From NCBI RefSeq assembly GCF_900156155.1, contig NZ_FTMD01000013.1, positions 62,001-126,000 of the forward strand: 64,000 bases of DNA, read 5' to 3'. Shown here piece after piece: positions 33,898-43,138 of the stretch. The notes beneath the pieces were generated by a model, which saw only the letters and a list, made by a program, of their open reading frames with translations, had not been told where the DNA came from and did not search any database. Positions within the stretch are counted from its first letter, which is position 1. Each line of letters opens with the position of its first letter. The translations under genes were made by a program, and so were the position numbers. Source of the stretch: Aromatoleum tolulyticum. Lineage in GTDB: Bacteria > Pseudomonadota > Gammaproteobacteria > Burkholderiales > Rhodocyclaceae.

Positions 33898-35051
33898 CAA
33901 CGGGCCTTGCGGTCGAATACGGGCCGTAGCGCGGGGCGCAGCACGGCGCTGCCGTCGTCCGGCTCCGGGGCGGCGAACGCAGGCTCCGCGCACGGGACGC
34001 CGTCCGCGATCACGGACTGCAGTGCGCGCCATACCCGCTCCGGCGCGAGGCGCGTGAAGCACAGCGGCTGCTCGGTGGCGAGGTCGAAGCGGGATCGCTC
34101 CTCGTCGGTCGGCTCGTGCGTGCAGCGGCGCTGCAGGCAGGGTGCGCAGGCCAGGTTCGACGCGAAATGGAACTGGTTATGGCCCCAGGCGCCGGTGAAG
34201 CCGGGGTTGGTCGGCCCGAACAGCGACAGCGTCGGCACGTCGAACGCCGCCGCGAGATGGCCGAGGCCGGTATCGACGGCGACACAGGCGCGCGCGCCGG
34301 CGAGCTGCGCGGCGATGCCGGCGAGCCTGAGGCGCGGCAGCACGGTAACGTTGGGCAGGCCGGCAGCGAGGCGTTCGGCGCGTGCACGCTCCTCGTCGTT
34401 GCCCCAGGGCAGGCGCACCGCCCAGCCGCCGTCGCGGGCGAGTTCGAGGAGTCGCCGCCAATAGACTTCGGGCCAGTGCTTGGTCGTCCAGGTGGTGCCG
34501 TGCAGGAACAGCAGGTAGTCGCCGTCGTCGCGGCCCGGCGGGAGCACGCGGCGGCGGTCGAGGCCGTATTCGCCCGGCCCTTCGGGCAGCGGGTAGCCGA
34601 GTGCGCGGGCGAAGAGCTCGCGCACGCGCTCGACCGCGTGGCGGCCGACCGGAACGGCATGGGAATGAGTGTAGAAGCGCGTCGCGAACGGCTCGCGCGC
34701 CGAGTTGCGGTCCAGGCCGTGCACCGGCCGGCTGGCGTAGCGCGTCAGGAAGGCGCTCTTGATCAGCCCCTGCGCGTCGATGGTCGCGTCGTAGCGGACC
34801 TGCTTCAGGCGGCGGGTGAAGCGCCGCCATTCGCCGCTGCGTAGCGCCGCAAAGGGCGATTTGCGCCAGCGTCGCACGGCGACCGGGATCACTTCATCGA
34901 CCGCCGGATGCCACGACGGGATTTCGGCGAAGGCTTCCTCGACGACCCAGTCGAAACGGATGCCGGGGATCGCGCGCGCGGCATCGGTCAGCGCCGGCAA
35001 GGTGTGGATGACGTCGCCGAGCGACGAGGTCTTGACGACCAGTACGCGCAT
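33897..35051 (-). CDS. waaC: LPS heptosyltransferase I (WaaC)
   Basis: A 384-aa GT9 enzyme that links the first L,D-heptose to Kdo. It begins [20 protein letters not shown], typical of WaaC, and has LLFLHGTTWTTKHWPEVYW, DTGLGHLAAAFDVPTLSLFG and PTNPGFTGAWGHNQ. The C-terminus is about 40 residues longer than in E. coli WaaC, with CAPCLQRRCTHEPTDEE resembling the cysteine-rich tail seen in other heptosyltransferases. Start and stop overlap waaF and waaG by 1 nt each. Confidence 0.94.
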   Translation of the reverse strand: MRVLVVKTSSLGDVIHTLPALTDAARAIPGIRFDWVVEEAFAEIPSWHPAVDEVIPVAVRRWRKSPFAALRSGEWRRFTRRLKQVRYDATIDAQGLIKSAFLTRYASRPVHGLDRNSAREPFATRFYTHSHAVPVGRHAVERVRELFARALGYPLPEGPGEYGLDRRRVLPPGRDDGDYLLFLHGTTWTTKHWPEVYWRRLLELARDGGWAVRLPWGNDEERARAERLAAGLPNVTVLPRLRLAGIAAQLAGARACVAVDTGLGHLAAAFDVPTLSLFGPTNPGFTGAWGHNQFHFASNLACAPCLQRRCTHEPTDEERSRFDLATEQPLCFTRLAPERVWRALQSVIADGVPCAEPAFAAPEPDDGSAVLRPALRPVFDRKAR

Positions 35052-36097
35052 CAGGCGGCTCCGCGGGTGTCCTGCTGCGCCGTGACGCCCAGCGTCGCCA
35101 GCGACGCCAGCACGCTCGCCGGCGTGATCTCGTGCAGGCAGCGGGTGTGGCCGAGCGGGCACACGCGCTCGAAGCACGGCGAGCATTCGATGCGCAGGTA
35201 GCGGACCGCGACGCGGTCGGACAGCGGTGGCGTATGGTCCGGGGTCGAGGAGCCGTACACCGCGACCAGCGGCCGGTCGAGCGCCGCGGCGACGTGCATC
35301 AGGCCGGAGTCGTTGGTCACCGCCGCCGCGCTCATCGCCAGCAGGTCGACGGCATCGCCGAGCTGGGTGCGGCCGCACAGGTTATGCACGCCGTTCCCCG
35401 CCTTGGCGGCGATTTCCTGGCCCGCCGGCGCGTCCTTGGCCGAGCCGAGCACCCACACCTGGTAGCCGCGCTCGACGAGCTCGGCGGCGAGTGCGGCGTA
35501 ATGCGCGAGCGGCCACTGCTTGGCGGGGCCGTATTCGGCGCCGGGCATGAAGGCGATCGCGGGGCGGTCGGGATCGAGGCCCAGTTCGGCACGCAGGCGC
35601 GCCTGGTTGGCCGGGGCCGCGACCAGGCGCGGACGCGGGAAGGGCTGCGGCAGGGGTTTGCCGGCAGGGCGGCCGAGCGCGACGAAGCGCTGCACGGTCA
35701 TCGGCAGCGCGGCCTTGTCGAGGCGGCGCATGTCGTTGATGAGGCCGTAGCGCATCTCGCCGCGGAAGGCGGTGCGCTGCGGGATGCGGGCGAAGAAGGG
35801 CGCCAGCGCGGATTTCAGCGAACCGGGGAGCACGATCGCCTGGTCGTAGTGCCGTCTTGCGAGTTCGCGCCCGAGCCGCCAGCGTTCCTTCAGGCCGAGC
35901 TGCCCGTGGCCGAGCGGCATCGCGATGCCGCCGCGCACCTCGGGCATGCGCTCGAGGATGGCCAGCGACCAGCCCGGCGCGAGCACGTCGATGTCGCACG
36001 GGCCTTCGGCCTTCAGGGTCATGAAGAGGCTCTGCGCCATCACCATGTCCCCGACCCACGAGGGGCCTACCACCAGGATCTGCCGCGCTGCGGTCAT
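35051..36097 (-). CDS. waaF: LPS heptosyltransferase II (WaaF)
   Basis: A 348-aa GT9 enzyme adding the second heptose of the inner core. Motifs: [19 protein letters not shown] at the N-terminus, [20 protein letters not shown] in the donor domain, [22 protein letters not shown], and the C-terminal [20 protein letters not shown]. It overlaps hldD by 4 nt and waaC by 1 nt, showing tight coupling of heptose synthesis and transfer. Confidence 0.94.
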   Translation of the reverse strand: MTAARQILVVGPSWVGDMVMAQSLFMTLKAEGPCDIDVLAPGWSLAILERMPEVRGGIAMPLGHGQLGLKERWRLGRELARRHYDQAIVLPGSLKSALAPFFARIPQRTAFRGEMRYGLINDMRRLDKAALPMTVQRFVALGRPAGKPLPQPFPRPRLVAAPANQARLRAELGLDPDRPAIAFMPGAEYGPAKQWPLAHYAALAAELVERGYQVWVLGSAKDAPAGQEIAAKAGNGVHNLCGRTQLGDAVDLLAMSAAAVTNDSGLMHVAAALDRPLVAVYGSSTPDHTPPLSDRVAVRYLRIECSPCFERVCPLGHTRCLHEITPASVLASLATLGVTAQQDTRGAA

Positions 36098-37044
36098 CCG
36101 AGGTTCTGCGCCAGCCAGTCCAGGTACTTCGGTACGCCGACCTCCACGGGCATGAATTCGCTCGCGTAGCCGGCGGCGCGCAGCGCATCCATGTCGGCCT
36201 GCGTGTAGCTCTGGTAGCGGCCCTTGAGGTGCTCGGGGAAGGCGACATAGTCGATGCCGCCGCCCTTGTGCCACTTGATCGCGGCGCGCGCGACTTCGTT
36301 GAAGCTCTGCGCGCGTCCGGTGCCGACGTTGAAGATGCCCGACACCTGCGGATTGTCGAGCAGCCACAGGTTCACGGCGACGACGTCGTCGACGTGGATG
36401 AAGTCGCGCCGCTGCTCGCCCGGGCCGTAGCCGTCCGAGCCTTCGAAGAGGCGCAGGCGGCCGCTTTCGTCGAGCTGGTTCTTGAAGTGGTAGGCGACGC
36501 TCGCCATGCTGCCCTTGTGCTGTTCGCGCGGGCCGTACACGTTGAAGTAGCGCAGGCCGGCGACCTGGCTCCTGGTGTTCGGCAGGAGCGGGCGCAGGTG
36601 GCAGTCGAAGAGGAACTTCGAGTACGCGTACATGTTCAGCGGGCGCTCGAATTCGCGCGCCTCGCGGAACGTCGGGCCCATGCCGTAGACCGAGGCCGAG
36701 GACGCGTACAGGAAGGGAATCCCGCGTTCGACGCACCAGCCGAACAGCGCCTTGGTGTATTCGTAGTTCACCGCCATCACGAAGCGGCCGTCCCATTCGG
36801 TGGTCGAGGAGCAGGCGCCCTCGTGGAACACCGCCTCGACGCGGCCGAAGTCCTCGCCGGCCTGGACGCGGCGCAGGAAGTCGTCCTTGTCCGCGTAGTC
36901 GCGAATGTGCGCGTCGGCGAGGTTCAGGCACTTGCGCCCGTCGGTGAGGTCGTCGACGACCAGGATGTCGGTGATGCCGCGGGCGTTGAGGCCGTGCACG
37001 ATGTTGCTGCCGATGAAGCCGGCGCCGCCGGTGACGATGTACAT
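36094..37044 (-). CDS. hldD: ADP-L-glycero-D-manno-heptose 6-epimerase
   Basis: A 316-aa short-chain dehydrogenase-fold enzyme making ADP-L,D-heptose, the donor for WaaC and WaaF. It has the NADP-binding [16 protein letters not shown] at residues 5-20, the catalytic Tyr-x3-Lys in [10 protein letters not shown], and YASSASVYG with the Ser/Thr partner. The start [12 protein letters not shown] is preceded by GGAG; in-frame ATGs further upstream would add unrelated sequence. It lies 13 nt after the heptose kinase gene. Confidence 0.95.
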   Translation of the reverse strand: MYIVTGGAGFIGSNIVHGLNARGITDILVVDDLTDGRKCLNLADAHIRDYADKDDFLRRVQAGEDFGRVEAVFHEGACSSTTEWDGRFVMAVNYEYTKALFGWCVERGIPFLYASSASVYGMGPTFREAREFERPLNMYAYSKFLFDCHLRPLLPNTRSQVAGLRYFNVYGPREQHKGSMASVAYHFKNQLDESGRLRLFEGSDGYGPGEQRRDFIHVDDVVAVNLWLLDNPQVSGIFNVGTGRAQSFNEVARAAIKWHKGGGIDYVAFPEHLKGRYQSYTQADMDALRAAGYASEFMPVEVGVPKYLDWLAQNLG

Positions 37045-37057
37045 GATGACTCCTTGA

Positions 37058-38008
37058 TCAGTGCGTGGCGTCGAGCGCCTCGCGCAGTTCCGCGCAGCTG
37101 ACGGTCGCGGTGCCGAGCTTGCCGACGACGACGCCGGCGGCGACGTTCGCGAGCGCGGTCGCGTCGGGCAGCGACAGGCCGCACGCGAGTCCCGCGCCGA
37201 GTACCGCGACGACCGTGTCGCCGGCACCGGTGACGTCGAACACGTCGCGCGCGCGGGTGGGTAGGTCGAGCGGGGGCTGGCCCTTCTGCAGCAGCGTCAT
37301 GCCGCGTTCGGAGCGCGTGACGAGCAGCGCCTCGAGGTCGAGCGCGTCACGCAGCGCCTCGCCGCGCTGACGCAGCGTGGCGTCGTCGGCGCAATGCCCT
37401 ACGACCGCTTCGAATTCGGAAAGGTTCGGCGTGATCACCGTCGCGCCGCAATAGCGGCCGAAATCCGTGCCCTTGGGATCGACGACGACCGGCACCTTGT
37501 GTTCGCGCGCGACGCGGATCAGGCTGCCGACCTGTGCGAGCGTGCCCTTGCCGTAGTCGGACAGCACCACCGCGCCACTCGCGCCGACCGCGTCCTCGAA
37601 GGCCTGCTCGATGCCGGCGCTCTCCAGCACCGCGAAGCTGTCCTCGAAGTCGAGGCGGATCAGTTGCTGGTGGCGGCTGATGATGCGCAGCTTGGTGATC
37701 GTCGGGTGCTGCGGCGCTTCGAGCAGGCGGCAGGCGACGCCGCCCGATTCGAGCCGTTCGCGCAGCAGGCGCGCGGCTTCGTCGCGGCCCACGAGGCCGA
37801 CGAGCTCGGCGCCGGCGCCCAGCGAGGCAGCGTTGAGTGCGACGTTGCCGGCACCGCCGGCGCGGTACTCGTCCCCCTCGACTTTCACGACCGGTACCGG
37901 CGCCTCGGGCGAGATGCGGGTCGTCGAGCCGTGCCAGTAGCGGTCCAGCATCACGTCGCCGACGACGAGCACGCGACCGGCAGAAAAATCGGGCAGGGGG
38001 GGCAGCAT
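37058..38008 (-). CDS. rfaE1: D-glycero-beta-D-manno-heptose-7-phosphate kinase (single-domain HldA/RfaE1)
   Basis: A 316-aa PfkB-family kinase that phosphorylates heptose 7-phosphate at O-1. Motifs: [41 protein letters not shown] and the catalytic [15 protein letters not shown] near 250. It stops where the E. coli HldE kinase domain stops, so the nucleotidyltransferase half (HldC/RfaE2) must be a separate gene elsewhere. The start [13 protein letters not shown] is taken; a TTG 54 nt upstream is possible. It is the first gene of the waa operon, 85 nt after cobC. Confidence 0.92.
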   Translation of the reverse strand: MLPPLPDFSAGRVLVVGDVMLDRYWHGSTTRISPEAPVPVVKVEGDEYRAGGAGNVALNAASLGAGAELVGLVGRDEAARLLRERLESGGVACRLLEAPQHPTITKLRIISRHQQLIRLDFEDSFAVLESAGIEQAFEDAVGASGAVVLSDYGKGTLAQVGSLIRVAREHKVPVVVDPKGTDFGRYCGATVITPNLSEFEAVVGHCADDATLRQRGEALRDALDLEALLVTRSERGMTLLQKGQPPLDLPTRARDVFDVTGAGDTVVAVLGAGLACGLSLPDATALANVAAGVVVGKLGTATVSCAELREALDATH

Positions 38009-38061
38009 GGACGGGGAGGGGGACAAAATGGGGAACGGGGCAGCGCGTTGAAAAGTCTGCA

Positions 38062-38067
38062 ATTATC
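38062..38067 (-). promoter_or_regulatory. Candidate -10 box for the rfaE1-waa operon
   Basis: On the minus strand the 85-nt gap between cobC and rfaE1 contains TGGGATAATTG, an extended -10-like GATAAT about 55 nt before the ATG. No convincing -35 was found. It would separate the LPS operon from the cobalamin genes upstream. Confidence 0.3.
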
Positions 38068-38093
38068 CCACGAACCGGGTAGTGCGCGATGTT

Positions 38094-38645
38094 TCAGCGA
38101 TTGAACCACTTCAGCACGACGCCCCACTCCTCGACGTCGATGCGCGTGGCGTGGCCGCAGGCGAAGTCGAGGCTCAGCCAGCGTTCGGCAGGAAGTCCCA
38201 GCAGGTGGCCGGCGATCGCGCGCAGCGGGCCGCCGTGGGCGACCACCACCACCGGATCGGCGGGCGGGGTGGCGAGGAGGGTGTCGAGCCACTGCAGCAC
38301 GCGCGCGCTCATGTCGTGCGCCGATTCGCCGCCCGGGGCGCGAAAGCCCAGCGGGTCGGTGGCCCAGGTGTCGATCGCGGGACCGAGCTCGGCGTAAGGG
38401 CGCAGCTCCCATTCGCCGAAGTGCATCTCCTTGAGGCGGTCGTCGAGAACGGGCGCGCCGAGTTCGACTGCGAGCAGGCGGGCGCGCGCCAGCGGGCTCG
38501 CGTGCAGCGCGAAGCGTTCGGGCAGGAGCGGGCGCAGGCGTGCGGCAACGGCGTCGGCCGGTTCCGCGAGCCCCACGTCCGACTGCCCGTAGCACACGCC
38601 CGGCAGCACGTCCGGGCGCGGGTGGCGGATCAGGTGAAGTTCCAC
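38094..38645 (-). CDS. cobC: Alpha-ribazole phosphatase-like histidine phosphatase (CobC)
   Basis: The protein is 183 aa, read from the GTG at 38645 inside the end of cobS (16-nt overlap). It begins [13 protein letters not shown], with the phosphohistidine RHP motif, and has [29 protein letters not shown] and [16 protein letters not shown] with the second active-site His. CobC removes the phosphate from alpha-ribazole phosphate or from adenosylcobalamin 5'-phosphate in nucleotide-loop assembly. The context cobU-cobT-cobS-cobC supports this over a generic phosphoglycerate-mutase-like role. Confidence 0.85.
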   Translation of the reverse strand: MELHLIRHPRPDVLPGVCYGQSDVGLAEPADAVAARLRPLLPERFALHASPLARARLLAVELGAPVLDDRLKEMHFGEWELRPYAELGPAIDTWATDPLGFRAPGGESAHDMSARVLQWLDTLLATPPADPVVVVAHGGPLRAIAGHLLGLPAERWLSLDFACGHATRIDVEEWGVVLKWFNR

Positions 38646-39400
38646 GTTGCGAGGATGCCCAGGTAGATCGCCAGTTCCGTCGCCTGCTGCACGGCACCGA
38701 GGCAGTCGCCGGTGTAGCCGCCGAGGCGGCGCAATAGGTAGCGGCCGGCCCACAGGGTCACCGCGGCGACGGCGATCAGCGCCGCGGCGGCTTCGCCGGG
38801 TTGCAGCAGCGCGAGCGGCAGGATGCCGAAAGCCGATGCGATCGCGAGTTCCGTGCCGGTGAGCCGGCGCGCGAGCGGCTTCGCCTTCGCCGTTTCGTCC
38901 TCGCGCACGTATTCGAGGGTGTGGATCAGGCTCGTCGACGCGAGACGGGAGAGCGGATGCGCGACCAGCAGTGCGATGGCGACCGCCGCACTGCCCGCCG
39001 CTGCCAGTTCGACCAGCGCGGCGGCCTTGGTGAGCAGCATCAGCAGCAGCCCGACGGTGCCGTAGCTGCCGATGCGCGAGTCCTTCATGATCGTCAGCAC
39101 CTGCGACTTGTCCCAGCCGCCGCCCAGGCCGTCGCAGGCGTCGGCCCAGCCGTCCTCGTGGAAGGCGCCGGTGGCGCGTATCGTCACCGCCATCGACAGC
39201 AGCACGGCGACGCTCGGCGGCAGGATCTGCGCGAGCGCGAGCCAGCTCGCCGCGCCGATCGCGCCGACCACCCAGCCCACGAGCGGGAAGTAGCGCGCGG
39301 CGTGGTTCAGGCGCTCGGGCGACCACTGCACCCACGCGGGCACCGGCAGGCGGGTGAAGAAGCCGAGCGCGGTGAAGAAGAGTTCGAGCTGGTAGCGCAT
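38630..39400 (-). CDS. cobS: Adenosylcobinamide-GDP ribazoletransferase (cobalamin synthase)
   Basis: A 256-aa membrane enzyme joining adenosylcobinamide-GDP with alpha-ribazole. From [19 protein letters not shown], it has [15 protein letters not shown], the metal-binding [20 protein letters not shown] near residue 75, and [16 protein letters not shown]. These are the CobS/CDP-alcohol-type signatures. It starts 25 nt after cobT and overlaps cobC. A longer upstream reading was rejected as low-complexity. Confidence 0.95.
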   Translation of the reverse strand: MRYQLELFFTALGFFTRLPVPAWVQWSPERLNHAARYFPLVGWVVGAIGAASWLALAQILPPSVAVLLSMAVTIRATGAFHEDGWADACDGLGGGWDKSQVLTIMKDSRIGSYGTVGLLLMLLTKAAALVELAAAGSAAVAIALLVAHPLSRLASTSLIHTLEYVREDETAKAKPLARRLTGTELAIASAFGILPLALLQPGEAAAALIAVAAVTLWAGRYLLRRLGGYTGDCLGAVQQATELAIYLGILATWNFT

Positions 39401-39425
39401 CGTGCGGGCGCCGCTCAGTGGCCCC

Positions 39426-40484
39426 TCAGTTGCCTTTCTCGCTGACGTTGGCCGAATCGAAGCTCGCCATCTCGTTGAGGAAGTTGGCCGCCGCCTGCAC
39501 CAGCGGGAAGGCGAGCGCGGCGCCGGTGCCTTCACCCAGGCGCAGGTCGAGTTCCATCAGCGGATCGACGCCGAAGTGCTTCAGCTGCGCGGTGTGGCCA
39601 GGTTCCTTGGAACGGTGGGCGAACACGCAGTAGCCGAGGATCTCGGGGGCGATCGCGTGGGCGACGAGCAGGGCGGAGGTGACGATGAAGCCGTCGATCA
39701 GCAGCGTCATGCGCTTTTCCGCTGCGCCGAGCATCGCGCCGGCCATCACGGCGATCTCGAAGCCGCCGTATTCGGCGAGCGCCGCGCGCGGATCGGTCGG
39801 GCGGCCGCCGCGGGCGAGCGCCTGGCCGAGCAGTTCGCGCTTGCGCACGAGGCCGGCGTCGTCGAGGCCGGTGCCGCGCCCGGTCACGGTGACGAGATCC
39901 GCGCCGCCCCCGTTGCTCCCCTCGCCGATCAGGCAGTGCGTCAGCAGCGAGGCCGACGCGGTGTTGCCGATGCCCATCTCGCCGAAGCCGACCACGTTGC
40001 AGCCATTGGCGGCGAGCGCATGCGCGAGCTCGCGTCCGCGCGCGAGTGCCGCATCGCATTGCTCGGCGCTCATCGCCGCCTGCTCGAGATAGTTCGCGGT
40101 GCCCGGCCCGAGTTTCGCATTGACGAGGCCCGGGCGCGGCCCGAATTCGTGATTCACGCCGCAGTCGATGACGGTGAGCCCCAGGCCCATCTGACGGCTG
40201 AAGACGTTGATCGCCGCGCCGCCGGCGAGGAAGTTCTCGACCATCTGCCAGGTGACGTCCTGCGGGAAGGCGGAGATGCCCGCGCGTGCCGCGCCGTGGT
40301 CGCCTGCGAACACCATGATGTGGGGCTGGCGGAGCTCGGGGGTGAGCGTCTGCTGGATCAGGCCCAGCTGCAGCGCCAGCGGCTCCAGGCGGCCGAGCGC
40401 ACCCTGCGGCTTGGTCTTGTTGTCGATGCGGTGCTGGAGGTCGGCCGCGAGCGTGCCCCCGGGGGCGCTGATCTGGAATGTCAT
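39426..40484 (-). CDS. cobT: Nicotinate-nucleotide--dimethylbenzimidazole phosphoribosyltransferase
   Basis: A 352-aa enzyme that activates the lower ligand base of B12 to alpha-ribazole 5'-phosphate. Motifs: [20 protein letters not shown] near 23-42, [20 protein letters not shown] near 60-77, [14 protein letters not shown] near 170 and [14 protein letters not shown]. Length is typical. It follows the GGDEF-type gene by 63 nt and precedes cobS. Confidence 0.96.
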   Translation of the reverse strand: MTFQISAPGGTLAADLQHRIDNKTKPQGALGRLEPLALQLGLIQQTLTPELRQPHIMVFAGDHGAARAGISAFPQDVTWQMVENFLAGGAAINVFSRQMGLGLTVIDCGVNHEFGPRPGLVNAKLGPGTANYLEQAAMSAEQCDAALARGRELAHALAANGCNVVGFGEMGIGNTASASLLTHCLIGEGSNGGGADLVTVTGRGTGLDDAGLVRKRELLGQALARGGRPTDPRAALAEYGGFEIAVMAGAMLGAAEKRMTLLIDGFIVTSALLVAHAIAPEILGYCVFAHRSKEPGHTAQLKHFGVDPLMELDLRLGEGTGAALAFPLVQAAANFLNEMASFDSANVSEKGN

Positions 40485-40547
40485 GATTGTGGTATGCGTG
40501 AGCCCTGAAAGGGCTGCGATGTTAGCACGCAGCCCGGGCCGCGAAGC

Positions 40548-42014
40548 TCACGCCCGGGCGATGCTGCGGGTGCTGCCGTGCTGACGGTTGAGGCGCTTGC
40601 CTTCCTTGGCGCGGCGCATGAGCTTGCCCGCCTGCTTGAGCAGGCTGACCGCGTTGGAGCCTTCGTTGCCGGAAATCGCGCTGCCCATCGACACGTCGAG
40701 CATGAAGGTCTGTCCTTCGATCTGGATCGCCTCGCCGGCCACCAGCGTGACTGCGTTCGCGACGCGCTGCAGGTCCTCCGTGTCGAACACTTCCTCGAGC
40801 ACGATCACGAACTGGTCGTTCTCGGGGCGTGCGACCGTGTCCTGTTCGCGCACGATGCTGCGCAGCCGCTGCGCAACGCACCTGAGGATCTCGTCGCCCA
40901 CATCCTGTCCGTAGCTGTCGTTGATCGAGCTGAATTCGTCGAGGTCGAGCATCACGACGCCGATGCGGGTGTTGTGGCGCTTGGCGCGGATGATGCCCTG
41001 GTCGATGCGGTCGGTGAGCAGCAGCTGGTTCGCCAGGCCGGTGAGCGGATCGTGATGCGCCATCTGCTGGAAGCGCTGCTCGCTTTCCTGCAGGCGATGG
41101 GTGAGGGATTCGATCTCCTGGCTGCGCTGCGCCATGCCCTGGGTGAGGAACTGTTCGGATGCCTGCAGGGATTCGATCGAGTGCTCGAAGCTCGCGACCT
41201 CGTCGGCGTGACGGGCGGCGCGTTCGCGCCAGCTGGAGCCGGTGCGTTCGGCGAGCGCGAGCGACATCGTCAGCACGCCGAACGCCCATGCGAGCTGGAT
41301 CGCGTGGATCGGAAGCCCCGCGGGACGCAGCAGCCCGATGTGGGTGGCGAGGAACAGGAGTGCACCGACGAACATCGCGGCCCAGCCGGCAATGAGAAGC
41401 GTCGCGCCCGGCAGTTTCTGCTGGCGGCCGTGGACGGCGCATGCGGTCGCCAGCAGCGCAAAGGCCGGGCTGATGCCGGCGACGAGCCTGTTCGGGTAAT
41501 CGCCCGGCAGCACGAAGGCGCCGGCCAGCGCGATGCCGAACAGTGCCGTGAAGACCTTGAGGGCAAGGTCGAAGCGCGGCGAGAGGGTCGCGGTGCGCAG
41601 GTATTCGCGGTTGAACAGTGCTGCGCACAGGCCGGCGAGCGCGAGGCCGAAGGGTTCGGCTGTCGCGATCCAGTTGCCATCGGACGCGCCGGGAGCAAAG
41701 CCGTGCAGCAGTCCGACGGCCAGCAGGCCGAGGCCCGCGCCGGATGCGAATCCCGCGTAGACGAGGTAACTGCGGTCGCGGTTGGCGAGAAACTGCATCA
41801 GGCTGTTGAGCAGCAGGGCTGCCGTGAAGCCGACGTAGAAGACGGTGGCAATCAGGTTGGCCAGGAGCTCGCCGGTTCCGGCCTGTGCCTCGCCCTGTGC
41901 GAAGGCCGTGAGCGGAAGCGTCAGCGCCGCCGGGAGCGCGAGGCGCAGGCGTGCGGCGTCGAATGCCGTATGGCCTTGATCCATCGCGTCGACCGCTTGC
42001 GCTACAACGTCCAT
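40548..42014 (-). CDS. 7TM-DISM-like membrane protein with degenerate GGDEF domain
   Basis: A 488-aa protein. A hydrophobic lead is followed by about seven membrane segments (residues 47-255) resembling the 7TMR-DISM module, then a coiled coil (260-315) and a GGDEF-type domain (318-480). The domain keeps DPLTGLANQLLL, LDLDEFSSINDSYG and GDEILRCVAQRL, but the active-site loop reads RPENDQF (396-402), i.e. ENDQF in place of GGDEF. Cyclic-di-GMP synthesis is therefore unlikely; a receptor or scaffold role is more plausible. It lies on the same strand between cobU and cobT, with gaps of 116 and 63 nt. Confidence 0.85.
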   Translation of the reverse strand: MDVVAQAVDAMDQGHTAFDAARLRLALPAALTLPLTAFAQGEAQAGTGELLANLIATVFYVGFTAALLLNSLMQFLANRDRSYLVYAGFASGAGLGLLAVGLLHGFAPGASDGNWIATAEPFGLALAGLCAALFNREYLRTATLSPRFDLALKVFTALFGIALAGAFVLPGDYPNRLVAGISPAFALLATACAVHGRQQKLPGATLLIAGWAAMFVGALLFLATHIGLLRPAGLPIHAIQLAWAFGVLTMSLALAERTGSSWRERAARHADEVASFEHSIESLQASEQFLTQGMAQRSQEIESLTHRLQESEQRFQQMAHHDPLTGLANQLLLTDRIDQGIIRAKRHNTRIGVVMLDLDEFSSINDSYGQDVGDEILRCVAQRLRSIVREQDTVARPENDQFVIVLEEVFDTEDLQRVANAVTLVAGEAIQIEGQTFMLDVSMGSAISGNEGSNAVSLLKQAGKLMRRAKEGKRLNRQHGSTRSIARA

Positions 42015-42130
42015 GACAGCCCTGAAAAAATGTTGCTACGGATATGCAATTCTAGGAGGCAATCGCTGCCGGCGTACAAAAATTCCGCCCCGTCATGGGC
42101 AGCGGCGCGTCGCCGTGTTGCGGTTTGCTC

Positions 42131-42682
42131 TCAGGTACCGCCCTTGAGTGCCAGGGGCAGGCCCGCGGCGACGAAAGTGACGCGCTCGCAGGCGGCGGCC
42201 ACCATCTGGTTGAGGCGGCCCGCCTCGTCGCGGAAGAAGCGTCCCAGCGCAGTGTCGGGGACGAGGCCCAGGCCGACCTCGTTGGCGACGAGCAGGACCT
42301 CGCCGCGCAGCGTCGGCAGGGTCTCCAGCAGCGCCGCGCGCTCCGCGTGGAGCGCCGGCGGCAGTTCGGCCATGGCAGGATCGGCCACGTTGCAGGCGTC
42401 GGCCATCAGGTTGGACAGCCACAGCGTCAGGCAGTCGACGATCACGCAGCGCCCTTCGGCGGCTTCGCGCGCGAGCGTCGCCGCGAGCGCGACCGGCGTT
42501 TCGACGGTGCGCCAGCCGGCCGGGCGGTCGTCCTGATGGCGGCGGATGCGGGCCTTCATCTCGTCGTCGAGGGCTTCGGCGGTGGCGATCACGGTGACGG
42601 GCAGGCCGCTGGCGACGGCGAGGGATTCGGCGTGGCGGCTCTTGCCGGAGCGCGCGCCGCCGAGGATGAGGTGTGCGGGCAT
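42131..42682 (-). CDS. cobU: Bifunctional adenosylcobinamide kinase/guanylyltransferase
   Basis: A 183-aa enzyme that phosphorylates adenosylcobinamide and transfers GMP to it. Motifs: P-loop LILGGARSGKSRHAE (5-19), the guanylylated-His region MKARIRRHQDDRP, VDCLTLWLSN and LLVANEVGLGLVPDTALGR. It is read from MPAHLILGG; upstream in-frame sequence is riboswitch-region DNA. It diverges from btuB, with the B12 riboswitch between them oriented toward btuB. Confidence 0.95.
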   Translation of the reverse strand: MPAHLILGGARSGKSRHAESLAVASGLPVTVIATAEALDDEMKARIRRHQDDRPAGWRTVETPVALAATLAREAAEGRCVIVDCLTLWLSNLMADACNVADPAMAELPPALHAERAALLETLPTLRGEVLLVANEVGLGLVPDTALGRFFRDEAGRLNQMVAAACERVTFVAAGLPLALKGGT

Positions 42683-42767
42683 GTCTTTGGAATTACGCGG
42701 TTTTTTTGCGCTGCGCAAAATTGCGGAACGCGTTATTATCCGCCCCGCGCCCGGTTTCGGGTGCGAC

Positions 42768-42993
42768 GTGTTGCAGGTGCCCGACGGCGATTCCCGCCCG
42801 AGGGTTAAACGGGAAACAGGTGCGCGAACGGCTCCCGAAGCCGCCCTCCGCAATGCCTGTGCTGCCCCCGCAACGGTAAGTGGACGCAAAGCGCATCCAA
42901 CCGCCACTGGACGAGAGTCCGGGAAGGCGATGCGCCCGGTACGGTCTCCGCCACGGAGCACCGTCCAGCCCACGAGCCCGGATACCGGCCTGG
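42768..42993 (+). promoter_or_regulatory. Cobalamin riboswitch upstream of btuB
   Basis: The 456-nt gap between cobU and btuB contains the B12-aptamer landmarks in order on the plus strand: TTAAACGGGAAACAGGTGC, the B12-box-like TGCTGCCCCCGCAACGGTAA (near 42870), GCCACTGG, CCGGGAAGGCG (near 42922) and a closing segment ACGAGCCCGGATACCGGCC (near 42975). Adenosylcobalamin binding would reduce expression of the downstream btuB-btuCD-cob genes. Boundaries are approximate. A TATTAT (42734-42739) just upstream may be its -10 box. The 145 nt after it lead to GGGAG and the btuB ATG. Confidence 0.9.
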
Positions 42994-43138
42994 ACACGAG
43001 AAGGCGGAAGTGCCGCGGGGAGGCGGCGACGGGCGTGCATCGCAGCGGCTCAACACGTATCTCCCCGGGCGGCGCTTCCATTGTGAAGATGACCAGTGGC
43101 GCGGGGACGCGACCGCTGGCGCAGGGAGATAACCCCAG

